Shown here one piece after another: positions 45,055-55,282 of a DNA stretch of 64,000 bases (positions are counted from its first letter, which is position 1; every line of letters begins with the position of its first letter). The DNA comes from Actinomycetales bacterium (lineage in GTDB: Bacteria > Actinomycetota > Actinomycetes > Actinomycetales > Actinomycetaceae). The notes beneath the pieces are model-generated. The model did not search any database. It worked only from the letters and a program-made list of their open reading frames with translations, and was not told the origin of the DNA. The stretch lies in NCBI GenBank assembly GCA_015655375.1, contig JAATFD010000044.1, positions 1 to 64,000 of the forward strand. The letters run 5' to 3'. Position numbers and translations under genes: made by a program.

Positions 45055-47040
45055 TCAGGCGGCGGAAGCACTGCTCCGAGAGGACTCCGACCCGACCGAG
45101 TCGGCCAGTCGTCCCAGGGCGGCACGTGCGACCTGCGGGTCAATGGTCGGCCACATCGGTGGCATCGAAGACAGAACGAACTGCCCGTAGGACTTCGTCC
45201 TCAATCGCGGATCGAGGACGGCGACCATCCCCCGATCGGTCGTGGAACGCAGCAGTCGACCCGCGCCCTGAGCCATCAGCAGGGCGGCGCGGGAAAGTTG
45301 GACGGAGCGGAACCCATTGAACCCTTGCCGCTCGGCGTCGATCGCCCGTGCCTTCGTCACCGGGTTGTCCGGATGCGGGAAGGGGATCCGGTCGATCGTG
45401 ACCAGGCGACACGATGGTCCGATCACGTCCACGCCCTGCCACAGGGACATCGTCCCGACCAGGCAGGAATCGCGATGGTCGCGGAAACGCTGGATGAGGA
45501 CCGAGGTCGTCTCCTCTCCTTGGAGAAGGACCTCAAGCGCCGTCCCCTCTCGCAGGGCGGCCACACCCGCCTGGGCACCTCGCCAGGAGGAGAACAGTGC
45601 GAGTGCCCCTCCCCTGCTGGCACGCACAAGGTCGCACAGTTCCTCGAGCAGGGCGGGGTCCGGCCCTGAGCGTCCCGGATCCGGCAGCCCAGCCGCGATG
45701 TACAGGATGCCCTGGGTCTTCGCATCGAAGGGCGATCCGACGTCAACACCGTGCCACGGGACCTTCGAGACCATCAACCCCGTCTCGTGAGCCATTGCAT
45801 CGAAGGATCCTCCCAGAGCGAGAGTGGCCGAGGTGAGGACCGCCGGACGGTCCCCCAACCCGATCGTCCCGATCGCAGGAGCGACATCGAGGGGGGCGAC
45901 GACGAGTTCCTCCGGTTCATCGCGCTCCGGCCGCGAAATCCACGTGATCGACTGCTCGGGCGGCCGCGACCAGGCATCCACAGCCTCGGACAACTCGTCG
46001 AGGGCACCACGGGCCAGAAGCTTTTCCGCCTGGTCGACCGAAGATTCCTGGACCTGGGTGAGAGCATCGCGGACCGCGGCGTCAACACCGCGCATCGCAG
46101 CCGACAATGGATCCGGCCGACTCGTCAGCAGCCCCTCATCGAGGACCGCAAGAGCAATGCCGAGTCCGGCACCCGCCTGGTCGAGAGCAGCCGTGTCGAT
46201 CTTCGCGTGGGTGTGCGCCGTGCGGCCCGCGCGCTGGATCGCGCCCTGGGAGAGATGGCTGCTGGCCTGTTCCCGGACGCGTTCGGCCAGCTCGTGCGCC
46301 TCGTCGACGACGACCACGTCGATCTCGGGAAACAAGTCCGGCGCCCCCATCGCGTGGATGCCGAGCATCGAATGATTCGAGACGACGAGGTCGGCCCCTG
46401 CCGCCCGTTCGCGGGCACCCTGTGGGAAACACTCCTTGAACATCGGACAGGCGTGCCCCAGGCATTCGCGCCGGGAGACCGAGACCTGGTGCCAGGTTCG
46501 GTCCGAGACCCCGGGGACCAGATCGTCACGGTCTCCCGTGTCCGTTGTGGCGGCCCATTCGCGGACACGCAGGACTTCCCGGCCCAGGTCGGTCGAGGGG
46601 CCCGCATCGGCGGCGTCGAACAGGGCGTCCGCCCCCACCGTCCCATCTCCGACGCGGTTGAGGCACACATAGTTGTTCCAGCCCTTGAGCAGGGCAACGT
46701 CCGGGCGCGTCCCGGTCTCCGCCGCGATCGCATCGACCACGACCGGTGCATCCTTGACGAGGATCTGACGCTGCAGGGCGAGCGTCGCCGTCGTCACCAG
46801 CGCACGATGGCCGAACTCCACGCAGTCGGCGAGGACCGGGACGAGGTAGCCGATCGACTTGCCGGTGCCGGTGCCCGCCTGGACCAGCAGGTGTTCGCTC
46901 TTCTCGATGGCGGTGGCGACCTCGTCGACCATGCGGACCTGACCCTCGCGGCGCGACCCGCCCATCGCGGAGAGGACCCGGGTGAGGACCCGTTGGGCGA
47001 GTCCCTCCCGCACGGGCCCCTCTTCCTCAGCGGACGCCAT
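45055..47040 (-). CDS. DinG/XPD-like ATP-dependent DNA helicase
   Basis: RREGQVRMVDEVATAIEKSEHLLVQAGTGTGKSIGYLVP; VVVDEAHELAERV; conserved Cys residues (CPMFKECFPQ); GAGRLLRSTTDRGMVAVLDPR. Confidence 0.92.
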   Translation of the reverse strand: MASAEEEGPVREGLAQRVLTRVLSAMGGSRREGQVRMVDEVATAIEKSEHLLVQAGTGTGKSIGYLVPVLADCVEFGHRALVTTATLALQRQILVKDAPVVVDAIAAETGTRPDVALLKGWNNYVCLNRVGDGTVGADALFDAADAGPSTDLGREVLRVREWAATTDTGDRDDLVPGVSDRTWHQVSVSRRECLGHACPMFKECFPQGARERAAGADLVVSNHSMLGIHAMGAPDLFPEIDVVVVDEAHELAERVREQASSHLSQGAIQRAGRTAHTHAKIDTAALDQAGAGLGIALAVLDEGLLTSRPDPLSAAMRGVDAAVRDALTQVQESSVDQAEKLLARGALDELSEAVDAWSRPPEQSITWISRPERDEPEELVVAPLDVAPAIGTIGLGDRPAVLTSATLALGGSFDAMAHETGLMVSKVPWHGVDVGSPFDAKTQGILYIAAGLPDPGRSGPDPALLEELCDLVRASRGGALALFSSWRGAQAGVAALREGTALEVLLQGEETTSVLIQRFRDHRDSCLVGTMSLWQGVDVIGPSCRLVTIDRIPFPHPDNPVTKARAIDAERQGFNGFRSVQLSRAALLMAQGAGRLLRSTTDRGMVAVLDPRLRTKSYGQFVLSSMPPMWPTIDPQVARAALGRLADSVGSESSRSSASAA

Positions 47041-48616
47041 CGGTGTGGGCCGCGCCTGGCCCGACCTCGAAGTCGGAGGAAACGACGGAATCCGCAGGTG
47101 ACGCGTCGGTTGCGACGGTGACCTCACCGAGGTGAGCCGCGAGCGCCTCGTCGACGCGCGCCACCAGATGCGTGCCGACGTCGATGTAGTCCTCGGACAC
47201 CACCTCGCCGTCCTCGTGGACCTCATGGACGAGGTCGCCCCGCGAGTATGGCACGACGACATCGACGAGAAGGCGGGGCCGGGGCAGCGTGTCCTGGATG
47301 TGCCCACGCAGTTCCTCGATCCCCTGCCCCGTACGCGCCGAGACCTCGATGGAGTGCGGGAAAGTGGTGCGCAGAAGCGCCAACTGCTCCGGAGCCGCTA
47401 GGTCGACCTTGTTGAGAACGATCAGCTCGGGGATCTCCTCGGTCCCGGGAATCGTTGCAAGAACCGCGCGGACGGCCTCAACCTGACCGACGGGGTCAGG
47501 GTGGGCGGCGTCAACGACGTGGAGGATGACGTCGGACTCCCCCACTTCCTCCAGTGTCGAGCGGAAGGCCTCCACCAGCTGGGTCGGCAGGTTCCGGACG
47601 AATCCAACCGTGTCGGTCAGCGTGTACACGCGTCCGTCGGGGGTCGTCGTGCGTCGGACCGTCGGATCGAGGGTCGCGAAGAGGGAGTCATCGACGAGCG
47701 CCTCAGCGCCGGTCAGCCGGTTGAGCAATGTGGACTTCCCGGCGTTCGTGTACCCGGCGATCGCGACAGAGGGGATTCCCCCGCGTCTGCGCGACGCACG
47801 CTGGGTCCGCCTAGATGGCTCCATGTCACGGATCTGGCTGCGCAGCCGGGCCATCCGCGTACGGATGCGACGACGGTCGAGTTCGATCTTCGTCTCACCG
47901 GGACCACGCGAGCCGATGCCCTCACCACCGGCGACCCGGCCACCGGCCTGCCGGGACATCGAGTCTCCCCAGCCTCTCAGACGTGGCAGCAGGTATTCGA
48001 GCTGGGCGAGTTCGACCTGAGCCTTGCCCTCCCGAGACTTCGCGTGTTGGGCGAAGATGTCGAGGATCAGTGCCGTGCGGTCGACGACCTTGACTGTGAC
48101 GACGTCCTCGAGTCCGCGCCGTTGCGACGGGGCGAGTTCCCCGTCGACGATCACGGTGTCGGCGCCATCGGCCCTGATGATCTCCGCAAGTTCGTGGGCC
48201 TTGCCGGAGCCGAGATATGTTCCGGGGTCGGGAGCCTGCCGACGCTGGAGAATGCCATCGAGGACACGCGATCCCGCAGTCTCGGCCAGGGCGGCCAACT
48301 CGCGCAGCGAGGCCTCCGCCTCCTCCTGGGTTCCGTCGAGGCGTAGCCCGACCAGGACGACACGCTCGAGGCGAACCTGACGGTATTCGACCTCGGAGAT
48401 CTCCTCGACGTCGGACGACAGCCCCTCGATACGACGGGTGCCCGCACGGGCCTCACGTTCGAGGGATCCGGCTTCGCCCCGATGGTCCTGGTTGGCGGTC
48501 GAGGCCAATGCCGTCCCTCGTCGGGCCAGGATCCGGGCGACCACGTCCTCGGCCCGACGCATGTCCTCGCCCTCGGGGACAGTCCCGTCAGTGTCCGACG
48601 TGGTGTGCTCGGTCAT
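47027..48616 (-). CDS. hflX: GTPase HflX
   Basis: PDPGTYLGSGKAHELAEII, SRQAGGRVAGGEGIGSRGPGETKIELDRRRIRTRMARL, VAIAGYTNAGKSTLLNRLTGAEALVDDSLFATLDPTVR, DTVGFVRNLPTQLVEAF. Confidence 0.97.
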   Translation of the reverse strand: MTEHTTSDTDGTVPEGEDMRRAEDVVARILARRGTALASTANQDHRGEAGSLEREARAGTRRIEGLSSDVEEISEVEYRQVRLERVVLVGLRLDGTQEEAEASLRELAALAETAGSRVLDGILQRRQAPDPGTYLGSGKAHELAEIIRADGADTVIVDGELAPSQRRGLEDVVTVKVVDRTALILDIFAQHAKSREGKAQVELAQLEYLLPRLRGWGDSMSRQAGGRVAGGEGIGSRGPGETKIELDRRRIRTRMARLRSQIRDMEPSRRTQRASRRRGGIPSVAIAGYTNAGKSTLLNRLTGAEALVDDSLFATLDPTVRRTTTPDGRVYTLTDTVGFVRNLPTQLVEAFRSTLEEVGESDVILHVVDAAHPDPVGQVEAVRAVLATIPGTEEIPELIVLNKVDLAAPEQLALLRTTFPHSIEVSARTGQGIEELRGHIQDTLPRPRLLVDVVVPYSRGDLVHEVHEDGEVVSEDYIDVGTHLVARVDEALAAHLGEVTVATDASPADSVVSSDFEVGPGAAHTDGVR

Positions 48617-48734
48617 GGACCCTCCCTCGACGGGTGACGGCTGACCCGGGATGGTCCGGGAACGTGGCGCCGCCGCACGTCCCATCAGTCTCCCACGTCG
48701 GGACCGACCTGCCCCCTCCACTACGCTGTGAGAC

Positions 48735-49352
48735 GTGGAAAACCAGTACTTCACCGATTCCGCTCCCGCGACCGAGGACGAGCAGCACATGCTGAGCCTC
48801 GACGTGCGCGGTCGCGAATTGCGCATGCGGGTATCCGACAGAGTCTTCTCCGGACAGCGCCTGGACCTGGGAACCCGTCAACTCCTCGAAGAGGCTCCCG
48901 AACCACCGCAAAGCGGGACCTTCCTCGATCTCGGCTGCGGGTGGGGCCCGATCGCTGTGACGCTGGGACTCGAGGCGCCCGGAGCCGAGGTCTGGGCCGT
49001 CGACGTCAACACCCGCGCCCTCGACCTGACCGAGCGCAATGCCCACGACAACGGGGCCGACAACGTCATCGCGATTCCCGCCGAAGAAGCACTCCAACGC
49101 GCCCGCACAAAGGACGTGCGGTTCGATCGCATCTGGTCGAACCCGCCCGTGCGGATCGGCAAGGCGGCGCTGCACGGCCTGCTGCTCGACTGGCTCGGAT
49201 TGCTCGCACCCGACGGCACCGCCGTCCTGGTCGTCCAACGCAACCTCGGCGCAGACTCGCTGACGCGCTGGCTGGAGGGGCAGGGCTTCACCATCCGGCG
49301 CCTCGCCTCGAAGAAGGGCTACCGCATCCTCGAGGTCCGCACCGCCGCATAA
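48735..49352 (+). CDS. Class I SAM methyltransferase, RsmC/small-domain type
   Basis: ENQYFTDSAPATEDEQHMLSLDVRGRELRMRVSDRVFSGQRLDLGTRQLLEEAPEPPQSGTFLDLGCGWGPIAVTLG; FDRIWSNPPVRIGK. Confidence 0.9.
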   Translation: MENQYFTDSAPATEDEQHMLSLDVRGRELRMRVSDRVFSGQRLDLGTRQLLEEAPEPPQSGTFLDLGCGWGPIAVTLGLEAPGAEVWAVDVNTRALDLTERNAHDNGADNVIAIPAEEALQRARTKDVRFDRIWSNPPVRIGKAALHGLLLDWLGLLAPDGTAVLVVQRNLGADSLTRWLEGQGFTIRRLASKKGYRILEVRTAA

Positions 49353-49354
49353 GT

Positions 49355-50338
49355 TCAGAGTTCCAGGTGGGCGACCGGTGTCGCGGGGCCGGACAGCGTC
49401 ACCGTGTCCTCGCCGAGATCGACCTGGACGGAACCGCCCGGAATCTCGACGATCCACGTCAGCGGAGCCTCCTCACCCTGAGCGCGCGCCGCGGACACGG
49501 CCGCCGCACAGCACCCTGTCCCGCATGAGGTCGTCTCACCCACGCCTCGCTCAAGCACCCGCATCAACACATGCCCGACCTCGGCGCCCGGCTCGGTGAC
49601 ATCGACCGTCAACTCCAGGTTGACGCCATGGAGTGGGTAGGGATCGTACTGGGGTCGCACCGGCGCCGGCGCCGCGGCAATGTCAACGTCGGGCAGCACC
49701 GCCGAACGCAGGGCCTCACGCGTCTCCACGTCGATGACCGCATGAGGATTCGGAATCTCGATCCGCTCCGCATCCCACACATCGTCGAGGCCGACGACGC
49801 GCACGTTCATCCGGTCGGGCAGGATGCGCGCCGGGCCCATGTCCACGGAATACCACTCCTCGACAGCAATCTGTTCGGCAGCGTCAGCGTCGGTGACGGC
49901 GCTCATCGTCGGGACTCGGACCTCCTGTGCGGGGCGGACCTCTCGCTCCCACACGGGCCCAGCAGCGCTGATGGGCCGGGGCCCCAACGCCGTGGCCGTG
50001 CGCAGCCCCCCGCGCGTCAAAACCGGCAGCGCATCCCCTGGGTCGAGGTCGACCAGACCGACCCGACGCAGATGATCGACGAAGACCCGGATTCCGTTGC
50101 CGCACATCTCCGCCAAGGACCCATCGGCATTGCGATAGTCCATGAACCAGACGCCATCGCGGCGCACGCACCGGATCAGCCCGTCGGCGCCGATACCTCG
50201 AGACAGATCACACAGTTCGGCGACGGTGCGGGCGCAAACGTCGAGACGATCGTCGGGATCATCCATCAGGAGGAAGGAATTCCCCGTGCCGTGGCCCTTG
50301 TCGAGGGTCGTCCCCGCGGGCAATCCGAAATGCGTCAT
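49355..50338 (-). CDS. dapF: Diaminopimelate epimerase
   Basis: KGHGTGNSFLLMDD; NADGSLAEMCGNGIRVFVDHL; IPNPHAVIDV; ERGVGETTSCGTGCCAAAVSA. Confidence 0.95.
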   Translation of the reverse strand: MTHFGLPAGTTLDKGHGTGNSFLLMDDPDDRLDVCARTVAELCDLSRGIGADGLIRCVRRDGVWFMDYRNADGSLAEMCGNGIRVFVDHLRRVGLVDLDPGDALPVLTRGGLRTATALGPRPISAAGPVWEREVRPAQEVRVPTMSAVTDADAAEQIAVEEWYSVDMGPARILPDRMNVRVVGLDDVWDAERIEIPNPHAVIDVETREALRSAVLPDVDIAAAPAPVRPQYDPYPLHGVNLELTVDVTEPGAEVGHVLMRVLERGVGETTSCGTGCCAAAVSAARAQGEEAPLTWIVEIPGGSVQVDLGEDTVTLSGPATPVAHLEL

Positions 50339-50347
50339 GGGCACACG

Positions 50348-51325
50348 CTATCCCAGCGTCTCCGCCTCGCCGCGCACCACGTCCAGCGCGCGGGCGAGCA
50401 CCATCGCGTGATCGGTCTCATCCTCGACGTCCAGCCAGTGAATGCGAGGGTCGGGGCGGAACCACTTAATCTGGCGGCGAGCGAGCTGCAGGGTTGCCGC
50501 ACCCACGGAAGCTACGGCCTCGTCGACGTCCATGTCCCCATCGAGGACCGCGAGCGCCTGGGCGTAGCCCGTTGCGCGCCGAGCGGTGCGTCCCTCACGC
50601 AGACCGAGGCCCACCAGTTCCCGGGTCTCCTCAAGCAGCCCCTGGTCGAACATTGCCCGGACGCGCAGGGCGATCCGCCGGTCGAGGACCTCACGCGGGC
50701 GACGGATACCGATCAGGACAGCCGGGGCGTTGAATTCATGGCGCGGCATGTGGGAGGAATATTTCTCCCCCGTCAGCTCGATGACTTCCAGCGCGCGGAT
50801 CATTCTGCGGGCATTGTGAGGATTGATGCGAGAGGCAGAAACCGGGTCGAGGACAGCCAAGCGCCCGTGGAGCCCACGTGATCCGTCCGGCCCCTCGGCC
50901 TCTGCCTCCAGGCGAGCGCGCACGGTGGGATCGGTTCCGGGGAAGTCAATGACATCCAGAAGAGCGCGCAGGTACAGCCCCGATCCCCCGGCGACAAGGA
51001 CGACGCCACCGTGGGAATGAATCGCCGCGACGTCCGAGCGCGCAGCGGATTGGTAATGGGCGACCGAGGCCTCGTCGGTCACATCGAGAACATCGATCTG
51101 GTGGTGGACGATGCCGCGGCGCTCTCCGACCGGGGTCTTGGCCGTCCCGATGTCCATGCCGCGGTAGAGCTGCATCGCATCGGCTCCAACGAGCTCAGCA
51201 GGGCCGCCCGCGCCCAATGCGTCGGGAAGCAGGTCCGCGAGGCCGAGGGCGAGGTCGGACTTCCCCGAGGCGGTCGGCCCGACGACCGCAACGATGAGTC
51301 GATCGGGTCGAGTCACGGCAGGCAC
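50348..51325 (-). CDS. miaA: tRNA dimethylallyltransferase
   Basis: VVGPTASGKSDLALGLADLL; GADAMQLYRGMDIGTAKTP; HHQIDVLDVTDEASVAHYQ; GGSGLYLRALLD. Confidence 0.95.
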   Translation of the reverse strand: MPAVTRPDRLIVAVVGPTASGKSDLALGLADLLPDALGAGGPAELVGADAMQLYRGMDIGTAKTPVGERRGIVHHQIDVLDVTDEASVAHYQSAARSDVAAIHSHGGVVLVAGGSGLYLRALLDVIDFPGTDPTVRARLEAEAEGPDGSRGLHGRLAVLDPVSASRINPHNARRMIRALEVIELTGEKYSSHMPRHEFNAPAVLIGIRRPREVLDRRIALRVRAMFDQGLLEETRELVGLGLREGRTARRATGYAQALAVLDGDMDVDEAVASVGAATLQLARRQIKWFRPDPRIHWLDVEDETDHAMVLARALDVVRGEAETLG

Positions 51326-51431
51326 GCCTCCACACCATCACCGAGAGTCTCGGGTGGGTCGAACTCGGTCATGGACGACAGTCTAGGAGCCTCGCCCGGG
51401 GCCTCCATGCGCACGCACCTATGCTGGAGGC

Positions 51432-51878
51432 ATGTCCGAGTCGACCACCCCGGCCGTGGATCTCGATCGGATCGCGGAAGCGGTTCGTCGGGCCGGCCTC
51501 CTCCCCTTCATCGCGGGAGACACTCAGGTGGCTGCCATCCTGCCCTCGCGAGTGATGCGCATCGTCGTTCCCGGCCACAACCCTCCCCAGGGCATCGCCG
51601 AATGGAGCCGCGCGCTGAACATCCGCTTCGCACCGGATGCCGCGCTGTTCGCTCGAACCTTCAACGCGACGACCTATCTGCCGAAGATGGTCACCGCCGT
51701 CACAGATCAGGGAGATGTGCACATTCGGTTCCAACACACTTTCAATTGGGTCGGCGGCGCATCCGAGTCGCAGGTCCGCGAAGAGGTCCGCCAATTCGTC
51801 CTCGCGACACTCGGCGCCTTCGACCGACTGGAGGCCCGCTTCCCCGACACGTGGGCCTCAGGAGCCGATGATGTCTGA
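51432..51878 (+). CDS. YbjN domain protein (first of tandem pair)
   Basis: RIAEAVRRAGLLPFIAGDTQVAAILPSRVMRIVVPGHNP...TDQGDVHIRFQHTFNWVGGASESQVREEVRQFVLATLGAFDRLEARFPD. Confidence 0.75.
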   Translation: MSESTTPAVDLDRIAEAVRRAGLLPFIAGDTQVAAILPSRVMRIVVPGHNPPQGIAEWSRALNIRFAPDAALFARTFNATTYLPKMVTAVTDQGDVHIRFQHTFNWVGGASESQVREEVRQFVLATLGAFDRLEARFPDTWASGADDV

Positions 51879-52434
51879 CTGGCACCGATGGAACCTCGAA
51901 GGCCCCAACCCCGATGACAGCTCCGATTCGACGCCGAGCGATGGATCGGACGACGAGCCCCTGCCCGAGGACGAGAGTGGCGACTCGAGTGAGGAAAGTT
52001 CCCTCACCCTGGAGCGACTGAGCATGGCGCTGGCCCTGCATGGATGGCGCCCACACAATGATTCCGTCTCCGTCACGGTCACTCTCGAGGGGATCTCGCT
52101 GCGTTTCCATCGTGAGCCGGAGACATCCCCCTGGCTCCAGGTCGAGTCACGGGTCAGACTCGAGTCCGGAGCCGACGGCGAGGAACCGGAGCTGTCCGAC
52201 TTCGAACTCCAGCAGGTCGCGAACACCTGGAACACAACGCACCTGCAGCCCACGGTCTTCGCCGACCGCTCCGAGGAGGGACGGTTCTTCGTCCTGGCGA
52301 CGCGGTTCTTCGTCGGGGAGGGTCTCACGAACGGACAGATCGAGGTCATGATCCGCCGGGCACTCGTTGTCGGGCTGCAGGCGACCCGTGAGCTCCCCGG
52401 TCTGATCCCGCCAACGGGGCTGACCTCGGAATAG
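51868..52434 (+). CDS. YbjN domain protein (second of tandem pair)
   Basis: LTLERLSMALALHGWRPHNDSVSVTVTLEGISLRFHREPE...QQVANTWNTTHLQPTVFADRSEEGRFFVLATRFFVGEGLTNGQIEVMIRRAL; overlaps the preceding gene by 11 bp. Confidence 0.75.
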   Translation: MMSDWHRWNLEGPNPDDSSDSTPSDGSDDEPLPEDESGDSSEESSLTLERLSMALALHGWRPHNDSVSVTVTLEGISLRFHREPETSPWLQVESRVRLESGADGEEPELSDFELQQVANTWNTTHLQPTVFADRSEEGRFFVLATRFFVGEGLTNGQIEVMIRRALVVGLQATRELPGLIPPTGLTSE

Positions 52435-52452
52435 GCCGGCCGGGCCTCGCCC

Positions 52453-54000
52453 TCAGCTCGCCCCGACGCGGATCCGCGGCATTCCGAGCGCCACGCGCTC
52501 GTCGTCCTCGCGCTGCTGACGCTCCTGCCAGGCGTCGCCCGCCCTCGTGCGCCGCAGGGAGTAGAGGCCGCCGGGGACCACGGCGGAATCCGCGATCAAG
52601 TGATGAGGCGCCCCATGAGTAATCGTCGCATCGACCATATCTCCGGGACGAGGACGCTGGGATTCGGGCAAGCCGATGGGAAGCGCGACGTGGACGAGCC
52701 GGTTGTCGCGAGCCCGCCCGGAGATCCTCGCGGTCTCTCCGTCCTTTCGGCCCTCACCCTCGGAGACGAGGATCTCGACTTCGCGGCCCTCCAGCAACGC
52801 ATTGTCCTCGGCACAGATCCGCTCCTGCAGGGCGATCAATCGCTGATAACGCTCGGACTTGATCTCGTCGGGCACCTGATCCCCACGGTCGGCAGCCGGA
52901 GTCCCCGGGCGTGGCGAATAGAGGAACGTGAAGGCGGAGGCGAAGCGCGCCTCCTCGACGACCTCCAGAGTCTGAGCGAAGTCCTCTTCGGTCTCCCCGG
53001 GGAAGCCGACGATGATATCGGTCGTGATCGCGGCTTCCGGCATCGCAGTGCGAACTTTGTCGAGGATGCCCATGAATTTGGCCCGCCGGTATGAGCGGCG
53101 CATCTGGCGCAGGACCGCGTCCGACCCGGACTGCAGGGGCATGTGAAGGCTTGGCATGACAGTCGGGGTCTCCGCCATCGCAGCGATCACGTCGTCGGTG
53201 AAGGCTGCGGGGTGGGGCGAGGTGAAGCGCACGCGCTCCAGACCCTCGACTGCGCCAACGGCCCGCAACAGCTTCGCGAATGCTCCTCGTTCCCCAAAGC
53301 CGACGCCGTAGGAGTTGACGTTCTGACCGAGCAAGCTGACTTCGATCACTCCCTGGGCGACGACGGCTCCGACCTCGTCAAGGATCTCGCCCGGACGACG
53401 GTCTCGTTCCTTGCCACGCAGATGCGGGACGATGCAGAAGGTGCAGGTGTTGTTGCAGCCCACTGAGATCGAGACCCAGGCAGCCGAGGCGCTCTCACGC
53501 CGGGTCGGCAGGGTCGAGGGGAAGACCTTGAGGGACTCCTCGATCTCGACGGCAGCCTCGCGGTTGTGCTCGGCACGGCGCAGCAGGGCCGGCAGAACGT
53601 CGATGTTGTGGGTCCCGAAGACCGCATCGACCCACGGAGCCTTCTCAATGATCCCATCGCGCATCTGCTGGGCGAGACAGCCTCCCACAGCGATCTGCAT
53701 GCCGGGGCGCTCGCGTTTGACGGAGGCGAGCTGGCCGAGGTTGCCGAAGAGCTTGTTCGCGGCGTTCTCGCGCACGGAGCAGGTGTTGATGACGACGACG
53801 TCCGCACCCATGTCGCCGGCCTCGGTCGCACGTGCGGCGGCTTCCGGGACGAGGTCGACGGGAATCAACCCCTGGGCCTCCAGGAGTCCGGCCATGCGTT
53901 CAGAATCGTGCTCGTTCATCTGACAGCCCAACGTGCGCACGGCGTAGGTGCGCGGCAGCGAGGTGTCGGACGGGGGCAGCGGAGAGATCGTCTTGCTCAT
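52453..54000 (-). CDS. miaB: tRNA-2-methylthio-N6-dimethylallyladenosine synthase
   Basis: [92 protein letters not shown] domain. Confidence 0.97.
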   Translation of the reverse strand: MSKTISPLPPSDTSLPRTYAVRTLGCQMNEHDSERMAGLLEAQGLIPVDLVPEAAARATEAGDMGADVVVINTCSVRENAANKLFGNLGQLASVKRERPGMQIAVGGCLAQQMRDGIIEKAPWVDAVFGTHNIDVLPALLRRAEHNREAAVEIEESLKVFPSTLPTRRESASAAWVSISVGCNNTCTFCIVPHLRGKERDRRPGEILDEVGAVVAQGVIEVSLLGQNVNSYGVGFGERGAFAKLLRAVGAVEGLERVRFTSPHPAAFTDDVIAAMAETPTVMPSLHMPLQSGSDAVLRQMRRSYRRAKFMGILDKVRTAMPEAAITTDIIVGFPGETEEDFAQTLEVVEEARFASAFTFLYSPRPGTPAADRGDQVPDEIKSERYQRLIALQERICAEDNALLEGREVEILVSEGEGRKDGETARISGRARDNRLVHVALPIGLPESQRPRPGDMVDATITHGAPHHLIADSAVVPGGLYSLRRTRAGDAWQERQQREDDERVALGMPRIRVGAS

Positions 54001-54055
54001 CGAGGGCAGTTTAGCCGCACCGAGGCTCACGCATGCGATCGGTGCGTCCGAGTCC

Positions 54056-54541
54056 TCAGCCGAGCTCATTGCCCTCAGAGAGGACCTCATCGAGCAGATC
54101 GAGGGCTCTCTGGACGCTCTGAGTCCGGATCGCGGCTCGATTGCCCTCGAGGTGAAGCTCGCGGTGGACCACGCCACCGGGGAAGGAGCATGCGATGTGA
54201 ACCGTTCCGGCGGGCTGCCCGTCGGAGGGACCCGGACCTGCAACGCCGGTGGTCGACAGGGCGACGTCAGCACCCATGAGGCGTGAGACCCCCTGCGCCA
54301 TCTGGATGGCGACCTCGCGGTCGACAGGACCAGTTTCAGCGAGACGCTCACGTGAGACGCCGAGGACCTCGGCCTTCAGCTCGGTGGCGTAGGAGCACAC
54401 TCCCCCGCGCACGGTCGCAGAGGCCCCGGGCACATCGACGAGGCGAGCGCATAGCGCTCCCCCGGTCAGAGACTCAGCTGTCGCAATGGTGAGGCCACGT
54501 CGAATGAGGTCATGGATCAGATCGGAGACGTCAGCACCCAT
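54056..54541 (-). CDS. pncC: CinA C-terminal family / nicotinamide-nucleotide amidase
   Basis: [71 protein letters not shown]. Confidence 0.93.
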   Translation of the reverse strand: MGADVSDLIHDLIRRGLTIATAESLTGGALCARLVDVPGASATVRGGVCSYATELKAEVLGVSRERLAETGPVDREVAIQMAQGVSRLMGADVALSTTGVAGPGPSDGQPAGTVHIACSFPGGVVHRELHLEGNRAAIRTQSVQRALDLLDEVLSEGNELG

Positions 54542-54747
54542 GTCCCCAGGGTAGAGGCGACAGGCCGAGCGCGCCTGGGCCCATCGGGAGTCTGCCCCAC
54601 CCTCGCTCCGGGCGCGCTTTGCCCACGAGATCGCACCTGCTGACAGACCGGCGCCAGCTCAACGCGGATATGTGCACCAGCTGCAGTCTCGCGAGCCACG
54701 TATACAGGTGAGGCCAGACCGAAAGTCGATGTTCTGCATTTTCGATC

Positions 54748-54876
54748 TCACCACCGGTCAGCCTCGAGATCGAACCTTTTGGCCATCAAACGTGCCATAA
54801 CTTCGATCTCGAAATCGAATTGATAGAACACCCAGAGCACGAAGACGACCACGACCAGCATGAGGACGTCCCGCAT
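54748..54876 (-). CDS. Possible 42-aa single-pass membrane peptide
   Basis: MRDVLMLVVVVFVLWVFYQFDFEIEVMARLMAKRFDLEADRW: TM helix plus acidic/basic tail; weak start context. Confidence 0.35.
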   Translation of the reverse strand: MRDVLMLVVVVFVLWVFYQFDFEIEVMARLMAKRFDLEADRW

Positions 54877-54976
54877 CGTCACTCTCGGCCCGATCGGATC
54901 CCCCGACCGCACGCTCTCTGCTGCCAGATCACAATTGCCGACACAACCACCGCCAACTGAATGACGGCTCACACAG

Positions 54977-54996
54977 CACCTGCGATCTCGCAGGTG
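54977..54996. repeat. Short perfect inverted repeat
   Basis: CACCTGCGA-tc-TCGCAGGTG. Confidence 0.6.
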
Positions 54997-55038
54997 GGTG
55001 CTGAATACCGCCGGACGACAATCGACCGCTGAGCAGCG

Positions 55039-55273
55039 TCAACCGATTGATCCGCCATCATAGGCTCCTCCGCGTCGATGAACGACTCGACAAAGATATT
55101 GCCCTGTCAGGGACTGCTCACACTCGAGGTTCTGCGTGGGCGATGACCCGTTGATTGTGTTCGATGACCGCGAGCGTCGCACAGGCGTCAGTCCTTCTGT
55201 CGAACACCGCGAGCAAGTGATCCACGTCCTCGCTGCGGAGCTCACCTCCCCCGAGTCCGCTCTCGTGGTCGAC
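55039..55273 (-). pseudogene. Decayed C-terminal fragment of a UvrA-like (class II) ABC ATPase
   Basis: Minus strand encodes VDHESGL..LRSEDVDHLLAVFDRRTDACATLAVIEHNQRVIAHAEPRV* (cf. LDEPTxGLHxxDVxxLLxxxDRLVDAGxTxxVIEHNxxVIAHADxV), then in another frame QSLTGQYL. Confidence 0.55.
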
Positions 55274-55282
55274 GCGGCTGCC

